DNA from: an uncultured Collinsella sp.
Lineage (GTDB): Bacteria > Actinomycetota > Coriobacteriia > Coriobacteriales > Coriobacteriaceae
NCBI GenBank assembly: GCA_900754445.1
Contig: CAAECW010000038.1
Location: 1 to 14,411 of the forward strand
Direction: 5' to 3'
Length of the DNA stretch: 14,411 nt
The notes under the pieces are model-generated. The model saw only the letters and a program-made list of their open reading frames with translations, did not search any database and had not been told where the DNA came from. A program made the translations under genes and the position numbers. Below, in pieces: positions 1-5,850 of this stretch. Position 1 is the first letter of the stretch; every line of letters begins with the position of its first letter.

Positions 1-61
1 AGGTCGCGCGCGCAGACGTGGTGTAAGAGTGTCCTGAGGTCCGTCGCTGCAAGTCCCGATG

Positions 62-1396
62 TTACTCCTTCTTGAGACCGCGCTTCTCGACTATCTCGTC
101 CACTATCTCCCTGGCGCGCCGCCCGAGCGCGCGGCGCCTCCCCTCTGTCGGGGCCGGCCTGTCCGCGGGCTCGGCGAAGCCCTCGGCGGCCGAGGCCTCG
201 GAGAACACGCGCTGCTGGGACCACTGCCCCTCGGTCTCCATGAGGCTCGCGCACGTCAGGCGCAGCATCGACTCCCTCGAGGGGAAGGACTGCACGACCC
301 TGTAGCGGCGCTTGGTCTCGCGGTTGGCGCGCTCCTGGACGTTGTTGGTGCGGAGCTTGGCCCAGTGCGCCCTGGGGAAGGCCGTGAACGCCAGCGCGGA
401 GTCCTCGGCCTGCTCGAAGACCTCGCCGGCCCTGGCGGACACCGACGCCACCCAGGGCGCCGCCTCGGCCCACACGCAGCGCGCGAGGTCGGGGTCGTCC
501 TGGTAGACCGCGGCGTGCACGAGGTCCCTGACGGCCGCCTTGGAGTCCTCGGGCCTGCCCGAGCAGGCGCTCTGGAGGTTGCGCTGCAGGTGCGTCACGC
601 AGCGCTGCCAGGCGCAGCCCTGGAACAGGCGCGAGACGGCGGCCACGAGCCCGGCGTGGCTGTCGGAGACCACGAGGCGAACGCCGGCCAGCCCGCGCTC
701 GCGCAGCCCGCCGAGGAATGCCGCCCAGGAGTCCTCGCTCTCGGTGTCGACCACGTCGCAGCCCAGGAAGTGCTTGCGCCCGTCGGCGCCCAGCCCGATC
801 GCGGTCACGACGCCCTGCGAGACGACCGACGAGCCGACCCTGCAGCTCATGTAGGTGGCGTCGAGCCACAGGTAGCAGCACGGCGTGCCCGACAGGTCGC
901 GGCGGCGGAACTCCTCCACCTCGGCGTCGAGGTCGGAGCAGAGGCTCGAGACCTCCGAGCTCGACAGCGAGGATATGCCCAGCTTGGACGCCACGCGCTC
1001 GACCTTGCGGGTGGACACGCCGCACACGTACATCTCCTGCACGATGGCGGCCACCGAGGTGTCGACGCGCGACCATCGCGCGAGCATGCCCTCGGGGTAG
1101 TAGGTGCCGTGCCTGAGCTTGGGTATCTCGAGCTCCACGTCGCCCACGGCGGTCTTGAGCGACCTGGGGCGGTAGCCGTTGCGGCTGTTCTCCCTGCCGT
1201 CGCTGCGCTCGTTGCGGCTCGCGCCGCACATCTGCTGGGCCTCGGAGTCCATCAGCGCGTTCATCACGCCGCCCAGCACCCTGCACGCGAACTCGCGCGC
1301 GTCGCCGCACTCCTGCCAAAGCCTCGCCGCCTCGAGGGCCTCGTCGCGGCCGAGGCGCAGTACACTCTCTTCTTGGGGCATCGCCTTTCCTTCCAT
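62..1396 (-). CDS. IS256-family (mutator type) transposase
   Basis: A DDE transposase of 444 residues that cuts and rejoins the ends of its own insertion sequence. The likely catalytic triad is visible: D179 (LWLDATY), D245 (VVSDSHAG) and E355 (TNNVQERANRE). Between the second D and the E lies the family's conserved WQRCVTHLQRNL stretch (residues 263-274). The N-terminal part contains ENSRNGYRPR and VELEIPKLR, typical of Transposase_mut proteins. Length is close to the usual 390-430 and there is no frameshift, so it looks functional. The start is ambiguous: the ATG at 1396 is preceded by AAGGTGA, while the ATG at 1381 (MPQEE) is preceded by GGAAGG. Both are good ribosome sites, and the product is 444 or 439 residues. 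The C-terminus is very rich in R, E and K. A long ORF exists on the opposite strand but is a composition shadow. Confidence 0.95.
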   Translation of the reverse strand: MEGKAMPQEESVLRLGRDEALEAARLWQECGDAREFACRVLGGVMNALMDSEAQQMCGASRNERSDGRENSRNGYRPRSLKTAVGDVELEIPKLRHGTYYPEGMLARWSRVDTSVAAIVQEMYVCGVSTRKVERVASKLGISSLSSSEVSSLCSDLDAEVEEFRRRDLSGTPCCYLWLDATYMSCRVGSSVVSQGVVTAIGLGADGRKHFLGCDVVDTESEDSWAAFLGGLRERGLAGVRLVVSDSHAGLVAAVSRLFQGCAWQRCVTHLQRNLQSACSGRPEDSKAAVRDLVHAAVYQDDPDLARCVWAEAAPWVASVSARAGEVFEQAEDSALAFTAFPRAHWAKLRTNNVQERANRETKRRYRVVQSFPSRESMLRLTCASLMETEGQWSQQRVFSEASAAEGFAEPADRPAPTEGRRRALGRRAREIVDEIVEKRGLKKE

Positions 1397-1458
1397 TCGT
1401 CACCTTCATTACTCCAACGACGAATTCTAGGCGGTGTCCCCTCCCTTTCAAGAAAGAG

Positions 1459-1484
1459 AAGAGGCGGGGCATGCCCCGCCTCTT
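1459..1484. repeat. 26-bp perfect palindrome inside the IS right end
   Basis: Positions 1459-1471 are the exact reverse complement of 1472-1484; the core is GGCGGGGCATGCCCCGCC. It overlaps the inner edge of the right terminal repeat and lies upstream of the transposase. Read on the minus strand, the hairpin is followed by the pyrimidine-rich TCTCTTTCTTG, so it resembles a terminator facing transcription that enters the element from its right side. Shielding the transposase from read-through is my inference from its place. Confidence 0.7.
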
Positions 1485-1496
1485 ACACCACATCTC

Positions 1497-1672
1497 TGCG
1501 CGCTACCGTCGAAATGGCGATGAAAGCACGATTTTGATCTGACTGTTAGTCCTTATAATGGACATATGTTGCGTAACCTAAGCAAACACTATCTGTTTAT
1601 ATGTTGCAAGCAAAGTAGCAGTACTCATTTTTGCCATTTTTTGACCACGGACCTTGAAATAAGGGGTCCTTA
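1497..1672. other. Non-coding, AT-richer stretch beside the IS
   Basis: No credible protein gene is seen. This stretch is visibly richer in A and T than its surroundings. It contains the orphan TATAAT, two copies of ATATGTTGC (1564-1572 and 1599-1607, 35 bp apart) and an interrupted inverted repeat, GGACC-TT with AA-GGGGTCC (1649-1669). The compositional break suggests acquired or decayed sequence. Confidence 0.4.
1554..1559 (+). promoter_or_regulatory. Orphan consensus -10 box (TATAAT)
   Basis: A perfect TATAAT stands just outside the IS right end. The best -35 is TTTTGA at 1532-1537 with a 16-bp spacer, which is weak. No protein gene follows on this strand before asnB. It could be a remnant of a promoter whose gene was lost, could drive a short RNA, or could be chance in an AT-rich patch. 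Confidence 0.3.
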
Positions 1673-1685
1673 GGGTTCGAATCCC
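1673..1685 (+). repeat. tRNA T-arm-like 13-mer, copy 1
   Basis: GGGTTCGAATCCC is a textbook T stem-loop. No matching acceptor, D or anticodon arm could be found upstream, and the bases after it do not form an NCCA end (GGGCACA). It is followed by an A-rich run and then the terminator hairpin at 1708-1729, exactly as in copy 2. I read it as a tRNA relic or a repeated recombination by-product, not a working tRNA. Confidence 0.45.
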
Positions 1686-1698
1686 ATGCGCCGGGCAC

Positions 1699-1729
1699 AA
1701 AAAAGAAAGGCCTCCAACACCGGAGGCCT
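1699..1729 (-). terminator. Rho-independent terminator (minus strand), copy 1
   Basis: Read on the minus strand, AGGCCTCC pairs with GGAGGCCT (8 bp, 6-nt loop; 1708-1729) and is followed by TTTCTTTTTT (1707-1698). It stands after the truncated tRNA-Val 3' end at 1740-1757, in the same relation as copy 2 has to the intact tRNA. Confidence 0.65.
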
Positions 1730-1739
1730 AACAATTCAA

Positions 1740-1757
1740 TGGTGGGCGATGAGGGAT
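1740..1757 (-). pseudogene. Truncated 3' end of tRNA-Val
   Basis: These 18 bp are identical to the 3' end of the intact tRNA-Val at 1926-1943: CCA, discriminator, acceptor 3' strand and the start of the T-stem, on the minus strand. The match breaks off abruptly at 1758, where unrelated GC-rich DNA begins. A 3'-terminal tRNA fragment is typical of an att site left by an integrative element, but the terminator is also duplicated, so a tandem duplication with decay fits at least as well. Confidence 0.6.
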
Positions 1758-1857
1758 GTCCGCGTGCGGCTGGCGCCGCCCGCATCCGCTTCGTCGCTCC
1801 GCTCCTCGCGTGCTGCGCTGGAAAACGCTTCGCGTTTCCTCAGCTTCGCACCCTGTC
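1758..1857. other. GC-rich spacer with small palindrome, no gene
   Basis: This lies between the truncated tRNA-Val end and the second T-arm-like 13-mer. It has no coding signal and is rich in CGCTTCG-like words. It includes a hairpin with the AAACGC-TTC-GCGTTT core around 1832-1847. Origin unknown. Confidence 0.35.
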
Positions 1858-1870
1858 GGGTTCGAATCCC
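1858..1870 (+). repeat. tRNA T-arm-like 13-mer, copy 2
   Basis: A second identical GGGTTCGAATCCC, 185 bp after copy 1. The bases after it run to GGGTCCA, which superficially gives a CCA end, but two extra bases separate the T-arm from a 7-nt acceptor strand, and no 5' half is present upstream. It is therefore not called a tRNA. Confidence 0.45.
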
Positions 1871-1884
1871 TCTGCGATGGGTCC

Positions 1885-1915
1885 AAAAAAGAAAGGCCCC
1901 CATTGCTGGGAGCCT
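1885..1915 (-). terminator. Rho-independent terminator of tRNA-Val
   Basis: On the minus strand, AGGCTCCC pairs with GGGGGCCT (8 bp with one G-U, 6-nt loop; 1894-1915) and runs into TTTCTTTTTT (1893-1884). It begins 10 bp past the CCA end of tRNA-Val, where the terminator of a single-gene tRNA unit is expected. Confidence 0.75.
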
Positions 1916-1925
1916 ATCAAATCAG

Positions 1926-2001
1926 TGGTGGGCGATGAGGGATTCGAACCCCCAGCCTTGTGCGTGTAAAGCACCTGCGCTAACCGTTGCGCCAATCGCC
2001 C
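1926..2001 (-). tRNA. tRNA-Val (anticodon TAC)
   Basis: The minus strand folds as a full cloverleaf. The acceptor GGGCGAT (2001-1995) pairs with ATCGCCC, the D-stem is GCGC/GCGC, and the anticodon loop TTTACAC gives TAC. The T-stem GGGGG/CCCTC holds a TTCGAAT loop. CCA is encoded (1928-1926). The top pair of the anticodon stem (G-A) is mismatched, which is tolerated in many tRNAs. It reads GTA and, by wobble, other Val codons. A promoter -10 lies 10 bp upstream and its own terminator follows, so it is transcribed alone, divergently from asnB. Confidence 0.95.
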
Positions 2002-2011
2002 GTGCGGAGAG

Positions 2012-2017
2012 AGTATA
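2012..2017 (-). promoter_or_regulatory. -10 box for tRNA-Val
   Basis: On the minus strand TATACT, preceded by TGC (extended -10), ends 10 bp before the tRNA 5' end. No convincing -35 is visible; the extended -10 may compensate. Confidence 0.5.
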
Positions 2018-2131
2018 GCAAAACAATCGCCTCATTCACCTCATATCCATTAAAGGTAACTGGCGCGTGTCACAGCGGAGCTGATTCAGTTGAGATTGCC
2101 TGAACATTCCGCCCCTCTTTACGCCCTCGGG

Positions 2132-2137
2132 TATACT
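2132..2137 (+). promoter_or_regulatory. Probable -10 box for asnB
   Basis: TATACT stands 51 bp before the asnB start. The -35 region is weak (nothing close to TTGACA at 16-18 bp). The intergenic region (2002-2188) is too short for a T-box leader and no T-box core motif was seen. Confidence 0.35.
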
Positions 2138-2188
2138 CAAAAGCTACTGATTCGATTTGATGCCCAGCAACAGCAGAGGGGATAGTAT

Positions 2189-4069
2189 ATGTGCGGTTTT
2201 GTCGGTTTTGTCGGTGGGACGGATAACCAATCCGAGGTGCTCACCAAGATGATGGACCGCATCGTCCATCGCGGTCCCGACATGGGCGGTCAGTTTATCG
2301 ACGGCCGCGTTGCCCTCGGCTTCCGCCGCCTGTCGATCCTCGACCTGACCGAGGCTGGCGCCCAACCCATGGCCAACGAGGACGGTAGCGTCGTCATTGT
2401 CTTCAACGGCGAGATCTACAACTTCCAAGAACTCCGTTCCGAGCTCGAGGCCAAGGGCTACAAGTTCCACTGCGGCGCCGACACCGAGAGCCTCCTGCAC
2501 GGCTACGAGGAGTGGGGCGAGGCCGTCCTCGATCGCTTACGCGGTATGTACGCCTTCGTCATCTGGGACAAAAAGAAGAACAAGCTTTTTGGCGCCCGCG
2601 ACATCTTTGGCATCAAGCCGCTTTACTACTATCCCATGGCCGATGCGGGCGACGGCGCTCCGGGCGTGCTCTTTGGTTCCGAGATCAAGAGCTTCTTGGA
2701 CTACCCGCACTTCCACAAGGCGGTCAACAAAAAGGCCCTGCGTCCGTACATGACGCTGCAGTATTCGGCAACCGAGGAGACCTTCTTCGAGGGTGTCTAC
2801 AAGCTGCCGCCGGCGCACTACTTTACCGTCGATATCCCGACCGGCAAGATGAACATCGAGCGCTACTGGGATTGCGATTACTCTGCCGTCGAGAAGCCGT
2901 TCGAAGAGTATGTCGATGAGCTGGACGAGGTCGTGCACGAGAGCGTCGAGGCCCATCGCATCGCCGACGTCAAGGTCGCGTCGTTCCTCTCCGGTGGCGT
3001 CGACTCCAGCTACATCGCCGCTTGCCTCATGCCCGACAAGACCTTCTCGGTGGGCTTTGACTACAAGAACTTCAACGAGACCAACTACGCCAAGGAGCTT
3101 TCCGATAAGCTCGGCGTCGAGAACGTTCGCAAGATGATTACCGCCGACGAGTTCTTCGGTGCGCTCGAGGACATCCAATATCACATGGACGAGCCACAGT
3201 CCAACCTGTCTTCCGTGCCGCTGTGGTTCTTGGCCGAGATGGCCCGCAAGGACGTCACCGTCGTGCTTTCGGGTGAAGGTGCCGACGAGCTTTTTGGCGG
3301 CTACGCCTACTACGAGGACACGGTCCCGGTGCGCAAGTACAAAAAGATGGTGCCGCTGCCCATCCGCCGCGCGCTCGGTAACCTGGCGCTGCATATGCCG
3401 TACTTCAAGGGACATAACTTCCTGGTCAAGGGTGCCGAGATCCCCGAGAAGTCGTTCCTGGGACAGGCTCTGGTATGGCCGGAGCGCGAGGTCGACGGCG
3501 TGCTCAAGCCCGAGTACAACACCGGCGATGGCGCCTTCGAGCTTGCCGCTCCCATCTATGCGCGCGTGAAGGGTCAGCCCGAGCTGGTCAAGAAGCAGTA
3601 CCTGGACATGAACATGTGGCTTCCGGGCGACATTCTGCTCAAGGCCGACAAGATGTGCATGGCACACTCACTGGAGCTGCGCGTGCCCTTCCTGGACCGC
3701 AAAGTCATGGAGTTCGCCGAGCACATTCCCGACCGCTACCGCATCAACGAGAACGGCAACAAACAGGTACTCCGCCACGCTGCCAACAAGTCGCTGCCCG
3801 ATGAGTGGGCCACCCGTCCCAAGGTGGGCTTCCCGGTGCCGATTGTCTACTGGCTGCGCGAGCAAAAGTGGTACGACTATGTCAAGGAGTACTTCACCGC
3901 GCCGTGGGCAAGCGAGTTCTTCAATACCGACGAGCTCATGCACCTGCTCGATCTGCACTTTGCGGGCAAGGGCGATTTCCAGCGCAAGATCTATACGCCG
4001 CTCGTGTTCCTAGTGTGGTACAAGCGCTTCTTTATCGACGAGGGCCAGCCTTCTGTTCAGGCTGCCTAG
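2189..4069 (+). CDS. asnB: Asparagine synthetase (glutamine-hydrolysing)
   Basis: Converts aspartate to asparagine with ATP, using ammonia released from glutamine. The 626-residue protein starts MCGFVGF, so Cys2 becomes the N-terminal nucleophile after Met removal; this fixes the start, which is backed by AGAGGGG upstream. The glutamine amidotransferase domain covers about 1-205 (RGPD at 30-33, FNGEIYNF). The synthetase domain covers about 235-620 and carries the PP-loop SGGVDSS at 268-274, then LSGEGADELFGGY and LELRVPFLD, which bind ATP and aspartate. Length matches the 610-640 residue AsnB group. The gene is monocistronic, with its own promoter region and a strong terminator. AsnB paralogues can also amidate cell-wall precursors; the murE neighbour makes that worth remembering, but the sequence itself shows only the canonical architecture. 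Confidence 0.95.
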   Translation: MCGFVGFVGGTDNQSEVLTKMMDRIVHRGPDMGGQFIDGRVALGFRRLSILDLTEAGAQPMANEDGSVVIVFNGEIYNFQELRSELEAKGYKFHCGADTESLLHGYEEWGEAVLDRLRGMYAFVIWDKKKNKLFGARDIFGIKPLYYYPMADAGDGAPGVLFGSEIKSFLDYPHFHKAVNKKALRPYMTLQYSATEETFFEGVYKLPPAHYFTVDIPTGKMNIERYWDCDYSAVEKPFEEYVDELDEVVHESVEAHRIADVKVASFLSGGVDSSYIAACLMPDKTFSVGFDYKNFNETNYAKELSDKLGVENVRKMITADEFFGALEDIQYHMDEPQSNLSSVPLWFLAEMARKDVTVVLSGEGADELFGGYAYYEDTVPVRKYKKMVPLPIRRALGNLALHMPYFKGHNFLVKGAEIPEKSFLGQALVWPEREVDGVLKPEYNTGDGAFELAAPIYARVKGQPELVKKQYLDMNMWLPGDILLKADKMCMAHSLELRVPFLDRKVMEFAEHIPDRYRINENGNKQVLRHAANKSLPDEWATRPKVGFPVPIVYWLREQKWYDYVKEYFTAPWASEFFNTDELMHLLDLHFAGKGDFQRKIYTPLVFLVWYKRFFIDEGQPSVQAA

Positions 4070-4094
4070 TCTCGGCCTACGAATGCCTGCGCGT

Positions 4095-4119
4095 AACGGC
4101 TCCTCCGGGAGCCGTTTTT
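4095..4119 (+). terminator. Rho-independent terminator of asnB
   Basis: AACGGCTCC (4095-4103) pairs perfectly with GGAGCCGTT (4108-4116) across a 4-nt loop, and TTTTT ends at 4119. It sits 25 bp after the asnB stop and separates asnB from the murE group. Confidence 0.9.
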
Positions 4120-4146
4120 GCGTGGGTGCGTTTCAGTTACTATAAA
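4118..4146 (+). promoter_or_regulatory. Promoter of the murE gene group
   Basis: TTGCGT (4118-4123) and TATAAA (4141-4146) are separated by 17 bp. The -35 box overlaps the T-run of the asnB terminator, a compact arrangement. The same TTGCGT -35 appears in the veg promoter. Confidence 0.55.
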
Positions 4147-4180
4147 ACCGTCCCTGCCAAATGGCTGAGAAAGGTGAAAG

Positions 4181-5743
4181 ATGCACCATTCGGATTCCGC
4201 GACCGTGACCACGGTCGATACGCTTGCCAAGCTTCTCGACGTGTGCGGCGAGCTGCGCGCATCAGAGCAGGTTGACGAGCGTGCCGTGACCGGCTGCTCG
4301 TTTGATTCGCGCGTGGTCTCGGCAGGTGACGTATTCTTTTGCAAAGGTGCTGCCTTTAAGCCCGCGTTTTTGAGCATGGCGCTCGATGCGGGCGCCGTCG
4401 CATTTGTGTGCGAGGAGTCGCTGGTCGAGTCTCTGGAGCCGCTGGCGAAGGAGAGCGGTGCTGCGATGCTGGTTGTTGATAGTGTTCGCACGGCCATGGC
4501 CCTGTTGCCGCCGGAGGTCTACGACCGTCCCGACCACGACGTCAAGATCGTGGGCATCACCGGCACCAAGGGAAAGACCACGGCCGCTTTTATGCTCCAG
4601 TCGATTATCAAAGCGGCGGGCGAGTCCTGCGGCATGATCGGCTCGGTGAGTACCGACGATGGCATCGAGTGCTACGAGAGCACCAATACTACGCCCGAGG
4701 CCCCCGAGATCTGGCGCCATATCGCCAATTGCCGCACGTCCGGTCGCCAGTCCATGGTCATGGAGGTTTCGAGCCAGGCGCTCAAGTACCAACGCGTCGA
4801 GAATCTGCCGTTTGACGTGGCGTGCTTCCTCAACATCGGCCGCGACCACATCTCGCCGATCGAACACCCCACGTTTGAGGATTATTTCGAGAGCAAACTC
4901 AGGATTTTTGACCAGGCAAAGACCGCCGTGGTGAATCTGGGCACCGAAGAGGTCGACCGTGTGCTGGGGGCAGCGTCGACGGCCGAGCGCTTGGTGACCG
5001 TTGGCGTCGAGCATCCCGAGGCAAGCCTGTGGGCGAGCGACGTACGCATGGTCGGCTTTAGCATCGAGTTCAACTTGCATGGCCTGTGTGCCGACGAGTC
5101 CGAGACGGGGGAGAAGGTCCTGCTGGGCATCGCGGGCGACTTTAACGTGGAAAACGCGCTGGTCGCTATCGCCGCTGCGCGCGAGATCGGCATCGGTATC
5201 GATGCCATCAAGAAGGGCCTCTCCAAACTGCGTGTGCCGGGCCGTATGGAGGTCGTGGAGTCGAAGGACGGCCGCGTGATCTGCGTCGTTGACTATGCGC
5301 ACAACCAGCTTTCGTTCCGTTCGCTTTTCTCGTCGGTCAAGCGCGCGTTTCCCGCCAGCCCCGTCATTGCGCTGTTTGGCGCCGCCGGCGGCAAGGCTCA
5401 GGAGCGCCGCGAACAATTGCCACGCGAGGCCGCACCATATTCCGACCTGATGATCTTTACGAACGAGGATCCAGCTCACGAGGACCCGATGAAGGTCTGT
5501 CGCGAGCTTGCCGAGCATGTTCCCGACGATACGCCGAACAAGATCATCCTCGACCGCGAAGCCGCTGTGCATGCGGCGTTCAAGGCGGCGCGCGAGGAGT
5601 ACGTCAACCCCGATGCTCCCACCATTGTCTTGCTGCTGGCAAAGGGTGACGAAGAGCTCATGCACGTGGGCGACGAGTTCGTGCCCATCGAGAGCGACCT
5701 TTCGTTGGCCAATCGCCTGATCGATGTTACCCAGTTTGACTAA
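4181..5743 (+). CDS. murE: MurE ligase, likely lysine-adding type
   Basis: A cytoplasmic Mur ligase that adds the third amino acid to UDP-MurNAc-L-Ala-D-Glu using ATP. It has 520 residues, with AAAGGTGA before the ATG. The N-terminal substrate domain covers about 1-120. The central ATPase has P-loop GITGTKGKTT (125-134), the NTTPE/VMEVSSQAL segments that contact substrate and metal, and K239 in ESKLRIF, the position of the carbamylated lysine. The C-terminal domain has DYAHNQLSF and FTNEDPAHEDP. Diaminopimelate-adding MurE enzymes carry DNPR at the last site, where Arg binds the extra carboxylate. Here the motif is EDPA followed by EDP, as in the DNPA of lysine-adding enzymes. The TGTKGKTT loop also resembles Lys-type homologues. 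The substrate is therefore probably L-Lys (L-Orn is possible), by inference. murI follows two genes later. Confidence 0.88.
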   Translation: MHHSDSATVTTVDTLAKLLDVCGELRASEQVDERAVTGCSFDSRVVSAGDVFFCKGAAFKPAFLSMALDAGAVAFVCEESLVESLEPLAKESGAAMLVVDSVRTAMALLPPEVYDRPDHDVKIVGITGTKGKTTAAFMLQSIIKAAGESCGMIGSVSTDDGIECYESTNTTPEAPEIWRHIANCRTSGRQSMVMEVSSQALKYQRVENLPFDVACFLNIGRDHISPIEHPTFEDYFESKLRIFDQAKTAVVNLGTEEVDRVLGAASTAERLVTVGVEHPEASLWASDVRMVGFSIEFNLHGLCADESETGEKVLLGIAGDFNVENALVAIAAAREIGIGIDAIKKGLSKLRVPGRMEVVESKDGRVICVVDYAHNQLSFRSLFSSVKRAFPASPVIALFGAAGGKAQERREQLPREAAPYSDLMIFTNEDPAHEDPMKVCRELAEHVPDDTPNKIILDREAAVHAAFKAAREEYVNPDAPTIVLLLAKGDEELMHVGDEFVPIESDLSLANRLIDVTQFD

Positions 5744-5752
5744 TGAACCATG

Positions 5753-5785
5753 ATGGCGGCGGCGCCCTGAGTGCGCTGTCGCCAT
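5753..5785 (+). other. Strong stem-loop after murE
   Basis: Positions 5753-5765 pair with 5773-5785 in a 13-bp stem with two G-U pairs and a 7-nt loop, starting 9 bp past the murE stop. No T-run follows, so it is not a classical terminator. It may stabilise the murE mRNA 3' end or modulate expression of the following gene. Confidence 0.5.
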
Positions 5786-5850
5786 AAGCGTGTTCCCTCA
5801 ATCAAAACATGCCGTCCAAGTCCAAACCCTTCTACGTAAACGGAGTAACC

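Larger units (their letters stand above)
14..1495 (-). mobile_element. IS256-family insertion sequence, apparently complete
   Basis: A transposase gene is bracketed by inverted repeats. The left end reads AGACGTGGTGTAAGAG (14-29). The right end, read on the minus strand, is AGATGTGGTGTAAGAG (1495-1480), with one mismatch in 16 bp. Size (about 1.48 kb) and a single DDE transposase fit the IS256 family, which normally makes 8-9 bp target duplications. The flanks are GC alternations (GCGCGCGC at 6-13, CTGCGCGC at 1496-1503) that share GCGCGC, so a target duplication is plausible but degenerate and the exact ends could shift by 1-2 bp. A 26-bp palindrome lies just inside the right end. The element sits next to tRNA relics rather than inside a gene I can recognise. 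Confidence 0.8.

Noticed and set aside
59..1537. Long plus-strand reading frame (492 codons) opposite the transposase
   Set aside because: Low-complexity, rich in A, R, G, L and H, with no recognisable domain and no ribosome site. It mirrors the codon bias of the real transposase on the other strand.
1686..2018. Small reading frames across the tRNA-Val region
   Set aside because: Their peptides contain the RDSNPQ-type string that results from translating a tRNA T-arm, a common false gene.
5809..5850. Upstream ATG for the HAD phosphatase
   Set aside because: No ribosome site precedes it, and the 14 extra residues are not part of the fold. The ATG at 5851 has GGAG at the right distance.
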